NCBI RefSeq assembly: GCF_013177655.1 | Contig: NZ_CP035946.1 | Span: forward strand, 1,178,001 to 1,242,000 | Direction of reading: 5' to 3' | DNA: 64,000 nucleotides | From: Campylobacter canadensis | GTDB lineage: Bacteria; Campylobacterota; Campylobacteria; Campylobacterales; Campylobacteraceae | Shown here: piece after piece, positions 1-9,514 of the stretch | Numbering within the stretch: position 1 is the stretch's first letter | How the letters are laid out: each line of letters opens with the position of its first letter | Made by a program: the position numbers and the translations under genes | The notes under the pieces: model-generated | What the model saw: only the letters and a program-made list of their open reading frames with translations | What the model was told of the DNA's origin: nothing | Database searches by the model: none

Positions 1-1534
1 ACTCGTTTTTAGTATAAAGTGCTTTTATTTGATGTGGATTATTATTTGTAATTTTATAAGTATTTAAATTAGCCTTATTTATCTTTTCAAAATTATATTT
101 GTTTTGATAAAAATGTATGCCAACATTTCTAGCATTTCCTAGACCACCATTTATTTTATCAATTACTATTATTCTTTCATCTTTTAAGGCAAATTCTTTT
201 GCTAGTTCTAAATTATTTTGCTTTGTGCTACCATCGTTTATTAATAAGATTTCTATATTTTCATAATCTTGATTTAAAAGTGAATTTACGCATTCACTTA
301 AGTATTCTAAAACATTGTAAATTGGTACTACAAGGGCGATTTTACCCCCCCCATTATCTATTATCCTCTCATTTTTAAAAAATTTCTTAAAAAACATTTT
401 TGCTCCTTTTTCTTTTTTATTATTATCTTGTATTTGCTTTTGTAAATTAATTATTTGTACATTTAATTCGTTAATTTTACTATTTTTATCAGATAAAATT
501 TTAGCAAGCATTTGTGCTATTATTTCTAAATTATCATCAGTATTTTTATCTGTAAAATGAAATTTTTCTTCTAAAAACAATTTTTCTTGCTTTGGAAAAT
601 ATTTATTTTTTATAATTTCATTGTCTTTTTCATAAAAATTTTTAATAAAAGCCACTTCTTCTTCGCTAAAAATACAATATTTAAAAGAACTTTTAAAAAA
701 CATATTAAAATACGCATTAATTCCAACACGATTTTTATTGGTATTATTATCAATAAATTGTGGTAAATATTTATTGATTTTACTAAGTAGCTTAACCCCT
801 TGTAAATTTAAAGAAATATTACTGCTTTCACAAAAAGTAAAGCTTTCTTGGTTTAAATTAAGCTGATATAAAAAATCGCTTATTAAATTATTATTTTTAA
901 AATGATTTTTTTCAAAAATATTAATTTTTAAAGCCTCTTTGCCAAAAACTTTTTCATAATTATTTATTGTTTGTAAATGGTTACATATAAAATGAAAATG
1001 GCTCATTTTTTTCTTATAAAATGAAACAAATTTTAAATCATCTTCTTTAGCCAAATCATAAACATTAAATTCCCCATCAATTTCATCCCATTTTATTGCT
1101 TCTTGGTATAAAGATTGCAATAAGCTAACCTGCTCTCTAATATAAAAAATCACCACAAATTCATCAAAACCAAAATCTATTAAAACTTCTTTTAGTCTAT
1201 TTATCTCATCAATGCTAGTAAGTCTTGAATGTATTAATTCACAAGTGAATAAAACATTTTCTTTACCTTTAAATTCTTGCTTTAATTCATATAATAATTT
1301 TTCTTTATATTTAGCTCTTTTTTCCTTATCAATTAATTTATTTTGCAAAATAAAAGAATCGTTTTTATCATCATCATAAGCTAAAAATCCTAAATGCCAA
1401 TGAGATTTACTGTAATAATAAGTATTTGCTATATAAATATTATTTTTATTAAATTCTTCTTTGTTTAAAAAAATAAAATCTTGTAATGTCGTAGAGCCTG
1501 TTTTTTCAATACCTATGTGTAATATTGCTTTCAT
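1..1534 (-). CDS. Sulfotransferase-glycosyltransferase (GT2) fusion, 3' end outside window
   Basis: The frame is open from ATG 1534 to base 1 (511 codons, no stop; I checked every triplet), so it is 3'-partial. The N-terminus carries the PAPS-binding loop of bacterial sulfotransferases (HIGIEKTGSTTLQ, residues 6-18). Roughly residues 1-335 form that domain; 350-378 look like a coiled coil. A GT-A family-2 glycosyltransferase begins at about residue 400 (VVPIYNV, then LLINDGST, then NGGLGNARN). The expected role is sulfating and extending a surface polysaccharide in the cytoplasm. The start overlaps the cysC stop by four bases (ATGA), so the two are probably translationally coupled. A G8 tract lies at the domain junction, and just before it a second ATG (397) follows a GGAG ribosome site, so the glycosyltransferase could also be made alone. 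Domain calls come from motifs; acceptor and sugar are unknown. Confidence 0.8.
   Translation of the reverse strand, partial: MKAILHIGIEKTGSTTLQDFIFLNKEEFNKNNIYIANTYYYSKSHWHLGFLAYDDDKNDSFILQNKLIDKEKRAKYKEKLLYELKQEFKGKENVLFTCELIHSRLTSIDEINRLKEVLIDFGFDEFVVIFYIREQVSLLQSLYQEAIKWDEIDGEFNVYDLAKEDDLKFVSFYKKKMSHFHFICNHLQTINNYEKVFGKEALKINIFEKNHFKNNNLISDFLYQLNLNQESFTFCESSNISLNLQGVKLLSKINKYLPQFIDNNTNKNRVGINAYFNMFFKSSFKYCIFSEEEVAFIKNFYEKDNEIIKNKYFPKQEKLFLEEKFHFTDKNTDDNLEIIAQMLAKILSDKNSKINELNVQIINLQKQIQDNNKKEKGAKMFFKKFFKNERIIDNGGGKIALVVPIYNVLEYLSECVNSLLNQDYENIEILLINDGSTKQNNLELAKEFALKDERIIVIDKINGGLGNARNVGIHFYQNKYNFEKINKANLNTYKITNNNPHQIKALYTKNE
345..352 (-). repeat. Poly-G tract (G8) inside the sulfotransferase-GT2 frame
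   Basis: Eight C on the plus strand, G8 in the coding sense. With eight, the frame reads Asn-Gly-Gly-Gly-Lys and stays open into the glycosyltransferase. A length of seven or nine would end translation soon after the tract, leaving the N-terminal sulfotransferase intact but removing the glycosyltransferase. Such tracts are the usual contingency loci of Campylobacter surface-glycan genes. Variation itself is inferred. Confidence 0.8.
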
Positions 1535-2124
1535 TTTAAATATCCTTTATGCTTTAAAAAGTCTAAAATTATAGCAACATTTGTTTGCACACTGTTACTT
1601 TCGTTATTAAGATGTATTTGTGCGTTTAGTGGTTTTTCATAAGCACTGCTTATTCCTGTAAAATTACTAATTTGCCCACTTCTTGCTTTTTTGTATAAAC
1701 CTTTTGGGTCTCTTCTTTCGCACTCATCTAACGAAGTATCCACAAAAACTTCTATAAATTCATCTTCTTCAACCAATTCTCTTGCTAATCTTCTATCGCT
1801 TCTAAAAGGAGAAATAAAAGCGCTAATTACAATAATGCCACTATCAACAAAAAGCTTTGCAAGCTCTGCTATTCTTCTTATATTTTCTTTTCTTGATTTA
1901 TCGCTAAAATCTAAGTCTTTATTAAGCCCTAATCTTACATTATCTCCATCTAATAAATAAGTGTGATAGTTTAATTTAAAAAGCTCTACTTCAAGTGCAT
2001 TTGCTATTGTGCTTTTTCCACTACCACTAAGCCCTGTTAGCCATATCACACAAGGTTTTTGCTGTTTTAAACTTGCTCTTTTTGCTTTATTTATACTACT
2101 TTTATGCAAAACTAAATTATTCAT
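1531..2124 (-). CDS. cysC: Adenylylsulfate (APS) kinase
   Basis: Phosphorylates APS at the 3' position with ATP to give PAPS, the universal sulfate donor, in the cytoplasm. 197 residues, the normal length of a stand-alone CysC. The Walker A loop GLSGSGKST is at residues 31-39, followed by LLDGDNVR and the family block FSDKSRKENIRR. It sits between the SLC13 transporter (12-base gap) and the sulfotransferase fusion (four-base overlap). With cysD and cysN upstream the operon encodes the full route from sulfate to PAPS. Campylobacter capsule loci contain CysC-like kinases used for phosphoramidate, but the adjacent cysDN and sulfotransferase favour true PAPS synthesis here. Confidence 0.93.
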   Translation of the reverse strand: MNNLVLHKSSINKAKRASLKQQKPCVIWLTGLSGSGKSTIANALEVELFKLNYHTYLLDGDNVRLGLNKDLDFSDKSRKENIRRIAELAKLFVDSGIIVISAFISPFRSDRRLARELVEEDEFIEVFVDTSLDECERRDPKGLYKKARSGQISNFTGISSAYEKPLNAQIHLNNESNSVQTNVAIILDFLKHKGYLK

Positions 2125-2136
2125 ATTGATCCTAAA

Positions 2137-3864
2137 TTAAAATTTAAATACCATAGGTGTAACTATAAGTACAACTAAAGAATATGCAATAGATGCAATC
2201 CAGCCTATTTTTACAAAGTCCATAAATTTATAATTACCAGCTGAACTTACCATCAAATTTGTTTGATAACCAAAAGGAGTCATAAAAGATGCACTAGCAG
2301 CATAAGCAACTATAAAAATAAAAGGATAAGGGCTAAGCCCTAAAGAAAGTGCGCTGCTGTATGCTATTGGAAAACTTAGTGCTGCTGCTGCATTGTTTGT
2401 AATTAGTTCTGTTAATAACAAAGTCATTAAATAAACCCCAACTAAGGCACCATAATTTCCAAAAACTCCAAAGGTATTTACTATTAAATTAGCAAAATCA
2501 GCTGCAACCCCACTACTGATTAAAACCCTAGTAATTGCAAGCGATGAGCCGATTATAATTATAATATCTAAAGGAATTCTCCTTCTTATTTCATCAATAT
2601 TTATATATTTAGCACCTATGTAAAACATAAGTAAAAGCAAAAGCCCTTTTACAATATCAATACAATTAAAAACATTCAATAAAATCACGCTTACAAAAGA
2701 AGATAAAATGATAAAACTTTGTTTTGTATTGAATTTTGGATTGTACATTTTTGAAATGATATGAAAATTCTTACCTTTATTATCTCTACTTGCAAAATCA
2801 CTTCCAACGCTTAAAATCAAACTATCTCCTGCGCAAATTACACATTCACCTATTTTTTTAATGCTTTCATTTGCTCTTTTATAACAAATAATAGCAGCAT
2901 CAAATTTCGCTCTAAAGCTAACTTCTTTAACGCTTTTACCGATTAAACTTGATTGATTTGAAATTACTACTTCTACTAAATTCAACTTATTTAATTCAAC
3001 ATTTTCACATAATTTTAAGCCATTAAAATTTGATAATATGCTTATGTATTGTATATCTCCACTAAAAATTAACTCATCATCTTCTAAAATAATTTCATCA
3101 TTTGATACTGGAGAAATTATTCTATTTTTTCTTTTAATTTCTACTAAAAATAAATATTGCAATTGCTTTAATTTATTTTCTTTTACGCTTTTATTTATTA
3201 AGCTACTACCGCTTACAACCTTAGTATTAATTATATAATCTTTAATCTCATCAAAATCATTCTTATAATCAGGCAATAAAAATGAAAAAAACATAAGCAC
3301 AACTGTTATTGCAATACAAATTCCAAGCCCAACAATAAAAAAATCAAACATTTTTAAACTCTCAAGCTTGTTTTCAATAACAAAGGAATTAACAACCATA
3401 TTTGTAGAAGTTCCAATAAGGGTTAAAGTCCCTCCAGCTAAGGCAAAAAAACTTAAAGGCATAAGTAGTTTTGAAGCTGAATGAAATTTATTTTGTTTTA
3501 TTACCCCCATTAAACTTGCAACTACTGCAGTGTTATTTAAAAAAGCTGAAAAAAAGCAAGAAATTAAACCAAGCTTTAAAATAGACAATTTATAACTTTT
3601 AGAAAAAATCTTTTTTGAACAATAATCAATAAAAGATGTTTTTTCAATGGCAATAGAAGCCACCATTAACAAAACAAGGGTTATTAAAGCACTATTTGTA
3701 AATCCAATAAAATACTCTTTATAATCAATATATCCTATTAAAAAATAAAAAATTCCAACAAGTGCAAATAAAATATGCGGCTTATGTTTATTATAAATTA
3801 ATAAGCCTAAAAGTAACAAAATGCTAATAATTACAATTATCTTCATATACTTATACAACCCCAT
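2137..3864 (-). CDS. SLC13-family anion permease with TrkA-C domains, probable sulfate importer
   Basis: 575 residues. Hydrophobic helices at both ends (about 1-195 and 385-575) surround a soluble middle part of roughly 175 residues with two RCK_C/TrkA-C-like units, each containing a G-S/K-S/V-V/K-E type segment (for example LIGKSVKEVSFRAKF). This is the layout of DASS/SLC13 permeases of the sulfate-transporter type. Pore-like Asn/Thr-rich stretches (FLNNTAVVASL, LITNNAAAALSFP) match the family's SNT-like motifs. The 5' end overlaps cysN by 22 bases and cysC follows after 12, so sulfate as substrate is inferred from the operon. Other divalent anions cannot be excluded from sequence. Confidence 0.8.
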   Translation of the reverse strand: MGLYKYMKIIVIISILLLLGLLIYNKHKPHILFALVGIFYFLIGYIDYKEYFIGFTNSALITLVLLMVASIAIEKTSFIDYCSKKIFSKSYKLSILKLGLISCFFSAFLNNTAVVASLMGVIKQNKFHSASKLLMPLSFFALAGGTLTLIGTSTNMVVNSFVIENKLESLKMFDFFIVGLGICIAITVVLMFFSFLLPDYKNDFDEIKDYIINTKVVSGSSLINKSVKENKLKQLQYLFLVEIKRKNRIISPVSNDEIILEDDELIFSGDIQYISILSNFNGLKLCENVELNKLNLVEVVISNQSSLIGKSVKEVSFRAKFDAAIICYKRANESIKKIGECVICAGDSLILSVGSDFASRDNKGKNFHIISKMYNPKFNTKQSFIILSSFVSVILLNVFNCIDIVKGLLLLLMFYIGAKYINIDEIRRRIPLDIIIIIGSSLAITRVLISSGVAADFANLIVNTFGVFGNYGALVGVYLMTLLLTELITNNAAAALSFPIAYSSALSLGLSPYPFIFIVAYAASASFMTPFGYQTNLMVSSAGNYKFMDFVKIGWIASIAYSLVVLIVTPMVFKF

Positions 3865-5138
3865 TCAGGATAATTTTCTCTAATAAATTTATTTAAGGCT
3901 TTTTCTTCTTTTGTATATTGTCTTTTTTCTTCTATATCTTGCTTTAATTGTTCTAAAATCATACCACAAGCTATTGTTTTATTGCTATATTTATCAATTA
4001 AAATAAAAGCACCTAATTTATTATTTTTTTTATATTCTTTACAAAGCAATTCTTTATCAAGGCTTATTTCACAACACAAAATATCATTTAACTTCACGCT
4101 ATCACAATGGCTTTGTTTTAATGTGCAAATATCAATTTTATAATTTACCTTAGTAATTTTTGCATTTATTGTTTGATTTGCCAATTTTAAAAGCACTTCA
4201 TTTTTAATATCAATATCACTAAAGCAAATAACATCAGCTAATACTTTTTTACTTAAAAAAAGCTTATCTTCGTTTTTGCAAAGTATATTTCCTCTACTAA
4301 TATCAACTTCTTTATTAGTAGATATAGCAATTTGCTCTAATGCTTTTGCCCTACTTACATTTTTAAAATCATAAATAATATCTTTTATATTTACTTTTTG
4401 TTTTGAAGGTAAAACAACAAGTTCTTCGTTTTTTTCTAAACTACCGCTTAAAACCTGTCCTAGATAAAATCTTTTATCATCTACTTTATTTACATACTGT
4501 ACCGAAAAATAAAACTCATCATCAGAATTTTTAACTTCAATGCTTTTTAATCTTTGTAATAAGGCTAAGTCTTTAAAATAAGCAGTATTTTTACTATTAT
4601 TTACAATATTATCTCCTAATTTTGCACTAATTGGAATAAAATAATAATTACTTTGCTTATTTGCAATTTCTTTAAGATAATCATCTTTAATTTTATTAAA
4701 AACATTTTCATCATAATTAATTAAATCAATCTTATTAACAGCAACAATAATTTCTTTTATTCCAAGCAAAGCACATATATAGCTATGTCTTTTTGTTTGC
4801 ATACTAAGACCCTTTGTTGCATCAATTAAAATTATTGCTATTTGTGCATTACTCGCTGCTGTAACCATATTTGCAGTATATTGCTCGTGTCCTGGACAGT
4901 CTGCAATTATAAATTTTTTATTTTCATAATTAAAATATCTATAAGCAACATCTATTGTAATGCCCTGCTTTCTTTCATCTTCTAAACCATCTACTAAATT
5001 GGCAAAATTTATCTCTTCATCTGTAATATCTTTTAGCTCGTTTTCATAAATAGCACCGCATTCATAAAGCATTCTTCCTATAAGAGTTGATTTTCCATCA
5101 TCAACACTACCGCAAGTAATAAATCTTGAAATATCCAT
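3843..5138 (-). CDS. cysN: Sulfate adenylyltransferase subunit 1 (GTPase)
   Basis: GTP hydrolysis by this subunit drives APS synthesis by CysD from sulfate and ATP. 431 residues, the size of CysN without a fused kinase. G1 GSVDDGKST (10-18), G3 DCPGH (80-84) and G4 NKID (135-138) are intact, followed by EF-Tu-like beta-barrel domains. The start codon shares a base with the cysD stop and the 3' end overlaps the transporter, so translation is likely coupled through the operon. No odd residues were seen in the GTPase core. Confidence 0.95.
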   Translation of the reverse strand: MDISRFITCGSVDDGKSTLIGRMLYECGAIYENELKDITDEEINFANLVDGLEDERKQGITIDVAYRYFNYENKKFIIADCPGHEQYTANMVTAASNAQIAIILIDATKGLSMQTKRHSYICALLGIKEIIVAVNKIDLINYDENVFNKIKDDYLKEIANKQSNYYFIPISAKLGDNIVNNSKNTAYFKDLALLQRLKSIEVKNSDDEFYFSVQYVNKVDDKRFYLGQVLSGSLEKNEELVVLPSKQKVNIKDIIYDFKNVSRAKALEQIAISTNKEVDISRGNILCKNEDKLFLSKKVLADVICFSDIDIKNEVLLKLANQTINAKITKVNYKIDICTLKQSHCDSVKLNDILCCEISLDKELLCKEYKKNNKLGAFILIDKYSNKTIACGMILEQLKQDIEEKRQYTKEEKALNKFIRENYPEWGCISI

Positions 5139-6028
5139 TAAAAATAACCTTCCATTTTCTTAGCTTCCATACTTGAATTAGCATCGCTATCAATTAACCT
5201 ACCTTGTCTTTCACTAAATTTGGTAGCTTTTAATTCATTAATGATATCTAAAACGCAACTAGCCTCCGATTCTATTGCCCCAGTTAGCGGATAACAACCT
5301 AAGGTTCTAAATCTAACCTTTTTTTTATAAGCATTTTTTACTATTTCTTTTGGCGTTCTTTCATCTTCTACTAAAATCATAGCACCTTTATAATCACTTA
5401 CTAATCTTTCTTTAGCAAAATACAAATCAACAATTTGTATATTTTCACTAAGAATATACTCCCAAATATCAAGCTCAGTCCAATTGCTAAGTGGAAAAAC
5501 TCTCATTGACTCATTTTCATTTATTCTTGTATTAAATACATCCCATAATTCAGGTCTTTGATTTTTTACATCCCAAGCGTGTTCTTTGTTTCTAAAAGAA
5601 AATATTCTTTCTTTAGCACGAGACTTTTCTTCATCTCTTCTAGCACCACCAAAAACAGCATCAAATTTATATAAATCTAAACACTGCTTTAAAGCTTGTG
5701 TTTTCATAATGTCAGTGTGCATTTTAGAACCGTGTATAAAAGGATTAATATTAATTTCATCACCCTTTTGATTGTGATAAATAATCATAGAATGCTCTTT
5801 AGCAACCTTGTCCCTAAAATCATACATTTGCTTAAATTTCCACAAAGTATCAACATGCACTAAAGAAATTGGAATTTTATTAGGATAAAAAGCCTTTTTT
5901 ATTAAGTGTAACAATACAGTAGAATCTTTACCTATTGAATAAAGCATAGCAGGATTTTTAAAAGCTGCTATCGTTTCTCTTATAATATAAATACTTTCAT
6001 TTTCTAAATATCTTAAATATTCTTTCAT
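5138..6028 (-). CDS. cysD: Sulfate adenylyltransferase subunit 2 (PP-loop ATPase)
   Basis: Catalytic subunit that adenylates sulfate to APS. 296 residues, near the usual ~300. The PP-loop appears as SIGKDS (31-36) and the conserved [19 protein letters not shown] segment is complete, as are the C-terminal SEAS and RQGR-type stretches. First gene of the operon; the 82-base gap to cdtA on the other strand must hold both divergent promoters. No cysH or sulfite reductase gene lies in the window, which argues for PAPS use in sulfation rather than assimilation. Confidence 0.96.
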   Translation of the reverse strand: MKEYLRYLENESIYIIRETIAAFKNPAMLYSIGKDSTVLLHLIKKAFYPNKIPISLVHVDTLWKFKQMYDFRDKVAKEHSMIIYHNQKGDEININPFIHGSKMHTDIMKTQALKQCLDLYKFDAVFGGARRDEEKSRAKERIFSFRNKEHAWDVKNQRPELWDVFNTRINENESMRVFPLSNWTELDIWEYILSENIQIVDLYFAKERLVSDYKGAMILVEDERTPKEIVKNAYKKKVRFRTLGCYPLTGAIESEASCVLDIINELKATKFSERQGRLIDSDANSSMEAKKMEGYF

Positions 6029-6110
6029 TTTTTAACCTTAGAATTTTAATTAAATTTTTATATTAATAAGATATTCTTAACAAATAAATTTTATTTTTAA
6101 GGATTTAGTT

Positions 6111-6821
6111 TTGAAAAAAAGTACTTTGCTTATAAGCGTATTTTGCATATTAACTTTTGTATCTTGTGCAAGTAAAAACACGATTAATAAAGAAAATTTT
6201 TTGCTTGATACTCAAATTGTAGATAATCAAGATATATTAAAAATCGGTTTAAACCCAAGTCCTCCAACTAAAGAGCAAAAAGATTTAAAGCCATTTGCTG
6301 GACCAAATTTATCAAAATTTTTAGCAAAGCCAACACTAAACGCAGCTAATTCATCAAAAAAAGAAGACATATCTGATATGGTTGCCATTATGAGCTCTAA
6401 TGCTGGAGTATTAACTATTTGGGCTACTAATCCTGGAAACTGGATTTGGGGCTATCCTGCAAGAGATTCTCGCCCTTTTAAAGGTGCTAGAATTTGGCAA
6501 ATTATAACACTTAGCGATGGTAGTGTGATGTTTAAAAATTATCAACATAAAACCTGCATAAGTGCTTATAATAACGGTATTATCCATCTTCCTTGCAATG
6601 AGCAATCGCCTTCACAAAAATGGACTTTAATTAGATTTTCCAATCAAGCTTGGCAAATTAAAAATGTAGCAAAACAAAGCTGTTTGCAAACACCAACATT
6701 TAGACACACTATCTTTTATAGCATTTTTTTAACCAAGTGTGCAAGCTCTAAAAACCTTGACCAACAATGGTATATAACAGCTCCGCTTATTTCAACTAAG
6801 CCTATTTTTGTATTAAATTAA
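6111..6821 (+). CDS. cdtA: Cytolethal distending toxin subunit A (ricin-type lectin lipoprotein)
   Basis: Binding subunit of CDT; with CdtC it carries CdtB to the host cell surface. 236 residues (Campylobacter CdtA is typically 240-270). It starts at TTG 6111, six bases after AAGGAT. The signal peptide ends in a lipobox (FVSC, Cys19), so it is probably anchored in the outer membrane before assembly. The ricin-B-like body contains PSQKWTLI and a terminal DQQWYI, the QxW-type turns of the beta-trefoil. It precedes cdtB by nine bases. Located beside the sulfation operon and rimO, not in a context I recognise from C. jejuni. Confidence 0.92.
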   Translation: MKKSTLLISVFCILTFVSCASKNTINKENFLLDTQIVDNQDILKIGLNPSPPTKEQKDLKPFAGPNLSKFLAKPTLNAANSSKKEDISDMVAIMSSNAGVLTIWATNPGNWIWGYPARDSRPFKGARIWQIITLSDGSVMFKNYQHKTCISAYNNGIIHLPCNEQSPSQKWTLIRFSNQAWQIKNVAKQSCLQTPTFRHTIFYSIFLTKCASSKNLDQQWYITAPLISTKPIFVLN

Positions 6822-6830
6822 AGGATAAGA

Positions 6831-7637
6831 ATGAAAAAATTATTTTTATTATTAATAAGTATTTTAGCCTTTGCTAAGGTTGATGATTTTAATGTAGCAA
6901 CTTGGAATTTGCAAGGCTCATCTGCCGCAACTGAAAGTAAATGGAATGTGAGTGTTAGACAGTTAATTAGCGGGGATAATCCTGCAGATATTTTAATGGT
7001 GCAAGAAGCAGGCTCTTTACCATCTTCTGCAAGAAGAACAGGAAGAGTTGTGCAACCTGGCGGAACACCTGTTGAAGAATTTATTTGGGAGCTTGGTACT
7101 AGCACAAGACCAAGAACCGTATTTATCTACTACGCTCCTCTTGATGTTGGTGCTAGAAGGGTAAATCTTGCTATTGTTTCAAATCAAAGAGCGGATGAAG
7201 TTTTAGTTGTGCATCAAAGTTCAATAATGTCTGAAAATGCAAGACCTGCTTTAGGAATTCGCATAGGAAATGATTATTTTTTTAATATACACGCTTTAGC
7301 AAATGGTGGAGCTGATGCAAACGCCTTAGTTAGCGCTATACACGATAGTGTACCTATGGGTAGTAATTTTTTAATAGCAGGAGATTTTAATAGAGAGCCT
7401 GCTGATTTGCAAAGTGGTATGGATAGAAGAATTCAAAGCGATGTAAATATCATCTCTCCAAGAACACCAACTCATGCAAGTGCAAGTGGAAATCATAGAA
7501 TTTTAGATTATGCCATAGCAGGTATTAATCAAGCTGGTACAACGAGTTTGCCAACTTTATTAGCGCTTTTAATTAGTGCTGGAGTTCGCTCATACTTAGC
7601 AAGCGACCATTTCCCTGTGCATTTTAAGAAATTTTAA
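6831..7637 (+). CDS. cdtB: Cytolethal distending toxin subunit B (DNase I-like nuclease)
   Basis: Active subunit: a metal-dependent DNase I/phosphatase-fold enzyme that damages host DNA and arrests the cell cycle at G2/M. 268 residues, full length. Signal peptide about 1-15 (ends AFA). Catalytic and metal-site residues are all present: Glu59 (VQEAG), His154 (NIHAL), Asp185 and Asn187 (GDFN) and the terminal Asp259-His260 (SDHFP). The gene therefore looks active. It lies between cdtA and cdtC with nine-base gaps, each gene with its own AAGGATA-like ribosome site. Confidence 0.97.
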   Translation: MKKLFLLLISILAFAKVDDFNVATWNLQGSSAATESKWNVSVRQLISGDNPADILMVQEAGSLPSSARRTGRVVQPGGTPVEEFIWELGTSTRPRTVFIYYAPLDVGARRVNLAIVSNQRADEVLVVHQSSIMSENARPALGIRIGNDYFFNIHALANGGADANALVSAIHDSVPMGSNFLIAGDFNREPADLQSGMDRRIQSDVNIISPRTPTHASASGNHRILDYAIAGINQAGTTSLPTLLALLISAGVRSYLASDHFPVHFKKF

Positions 7638-7646
7638 GGATATAAA

Positions 7647-8201
7647 ATGAAAAAAATATTTCTAGCTTTAATATTCATTAATACTTGTTTATTTTCACAA
7701 ACACTACCTGAAGATTTAGAAGATTTTACCGCTACTTTTTCACTGCGTTCTGCATTTAATGGAGACCTTTTAGGAATTAGCGAAAAAAATCTTAATTTAA
7801 AATTAAGACAAATTGAATTAAGCGATGAATTAGCAAAAATTGACCCTTTAAGCAAATTATTTAAATTAGGCTTAGTGCAATTTACAAGCGCTAATTATGA
7901 TGATTTGTGCCTTGCAATCTTTCCTGATGGTAACTTTGGTGGAAAATCTTGCAAAGATGATTTAGAAAATAAATCTTATGAAACTTTATTTTCAATAATC
8001 CCTACTAATGTTGGTTCTGTGCAAATTCGCTCTTTGGTTTTAAATAAAGATGAGTGTATAAGCGTTTTTGATAACCCAAGACTACCTTCAGGGCAAGGAT
8101 TTGGCTTAAATGCTTGTGATTTTGATAGGTTATTTGATATTGATTTAAGAAATTTATTTTTAATATTGCCACCACTTCAAGAAGCTGATGTTTTAAATTA
8201 A
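7647..8201 (+). CDS. cdtC: Cytolethal distending toxin subunit C
   Basis: Second ricin-like carrier subunit of CDT. 184 residues, close to the usual 180-190. Secretory signal about 1-18 (TCLFSQT); no lipobox at its end. Short Cys-containing turns ([21 protein letters not shown]) suit a degenerate beta-trefoil. Assignment rests on position third in cdtABC, size and weak family resemblance; CdtC is the least conserved subunit. rimO starts only eight bases downstream, so it is probably cotranscribed. Confidence 0.9.
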   Translation: MKKIFLALIFINTCLFSQTLPEDLEDFTATFSLRSAFNGDLLGISEKNLNLKLRQIELSDELAKIDPLSKLFKLGLVQFTSANYDDLCLAIFPDGNFGGKSCKDDLENKSYETLFSIIPTNVGSVQIRSLVLNKDECISVFDNPRLPSGQGFGLNACDFDRLFDIDLRNLFLILPPLQEADVLN

Positions 8202-8209
8202 GGAAAAAA

Positions 8210-9514
8210 ATGAAATTATTTTTACAAAGTTTAGGGTGTAATAAAAATCTAGTTGATAGTGAAATTATGCTAGGCAGTTTAAGCGAGTACGAGCTTTGCG
8301 ATGAAGTTAGCGAAGCTGATGTGCTTATTGTAAATACTTGCGGTTTTATAAAAAGCGCAAAAGTTGAAAGCATTAATGCTATTTTAAATTTACATGAACA
8401 AAGAAAAAAAGATTCTTTATTAGTTGTAACAGGTTGTTTAATGCAAAGATACAAAGATGAGCTAGTAAAGGAATTACCTGAAGTTGATTTATTTGCTGGG
8501 GTTAGCGAATATGAAAAAATTGATGAATTAATAGCAAAAAAGCAAAATAAATTCAGCGATAATGTTTATTTACAAAATGCAAATTCTAAAAGAGTAATCA
8601 CAGGTTCATTATCACACGCATACATAAAAATAGCAGAAGGCTGTAATCAAAGCTGCTCTTTTTGTGCTATTCCTAGCTTTAAAGGTAAGCTAAAATCAAG
8701 AGATATAAGTGATATAGCAAAAGAAGTAAAAATGCTTACTGATAAAGGATATTACGATTTTTCTTTTATCGCACAAGATACTAGCTCTTATTTAAAAGAT
8801 AAAAATATAAGCGACGGTTTAGAAAAATTAATAGATGAAATAGAAAAAATAAAGGGAGTAAAAGCAGCTAGAATTTTATATCTTTATCCAAGTTCTCTAA
8901 AAAAATCTTTAATTGAAAAAATTAAAAATTCTAAAGTTTTTGTTAATTATTTTGATATGCCTCTTCAACACGCAAGTAACAAAATATTAAAATCAATGAA
9001 AAGGGGCTATGATATTAAAAAAGCTAAGGAATTTCTTGATTTAATGAAGAGTGATGATAGCTTTTTAAGAACAGGCTTTATTGTTGGCTACCCTGAAGAA
9101 AGCGAAGAAGATTTTAATGAACTTTGTGAATTTATAAAAAATGAACCTTTTGATAGAATTAGTGTTTTTGCTTATTCTAAAGAAGAAGATACCGCAGCTT
9201 ATAATTTAGAGCAAATAAAAGCAAGTATTATTAATAAAAGATTAAGAATAATTGAAAAAATAGTAAATGATAAAATAAATCAAAGCTTTAAAAAACTAGA
9301 AGGTAAAACAATTCTTGCAAGTTGCACTGGTCAAAGTAGCGAAGGAGAATTCTTTATTGGGGCTAAGCCTTTATTGTTTGATAGAGATATTGATGGGGAA
9401 ATTTTAATCAATGAAAGTGATTTTACTCTAAAAGCAGGAGATTTATTTTATTGTGAAATAACACAAGTAAAAGGGCAAAACATCATTGCAAAGGCACTTA
9501 AACTTGCAGATTGA
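8210..9514 (+). CDS. rimO: Ribosomal protein S12 methylthiotransferase
   Basis: Radical-SAM enzyme that methylthiolates the conserved Asp of ribosomal protein S12. 434 residues. The N-terminal MTTase domain has cluster ligands Cys10, Cys44 and Cys76; the radical-SAM motif CNQSCSFC gives Cys145, Cys149 and Cys152. The opening [14 protein letters not shown] is typical of RimO rather than MiaB, and a TRAM domain closes the protein. RBS AAGGAAA precedes ATG 8210. It follows cdtC by eight bases and overlaps tilS. Confidence 0.97.
   Translation: MKLFLQSLGCNKNLVDSEIMLGSLSEYELCDEVSEADVLIVNTCGFIKSAKVESINAILNLHEQRKKDSLLVVTGCLMQRYKDELVKELPEVDLFAGVSEYEKIDELIAKKQNKFSDNVYLQNANSKRVITGSLSHAYIKIAEGCNQSCSFCAIPSFKGKLKSRDISDIAKEVKMLTDKGYYDFSFIAQDTSSYLKDKNISDGLEKLIDEIEKIKGVKAARILYLYPSSLKKSLIEKIKNSKVFVNYFDMPLQHASNKILKSMKRGYDIKKAKEFLDLMKSDDSFLRTGFIVGYPEESEEDFNELCEFIKNEPFDRISVFAYSKEEDTAAYNLEQIKASIINKRLRIIEKIVNDKINQSFKKLEGKTILASCTGQSSEGEFFIGAKPLLFDRDIDGEILINESDFTLKAGDLFYCEITQVKGQNIIAKALKLAD

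Noticed and set aside
6818..7105. 95-codon minus-strand frame across the start of cdtB
   Set aside because: Complete overlap with cdtB, no ribosome site, no similarity to a known protein.
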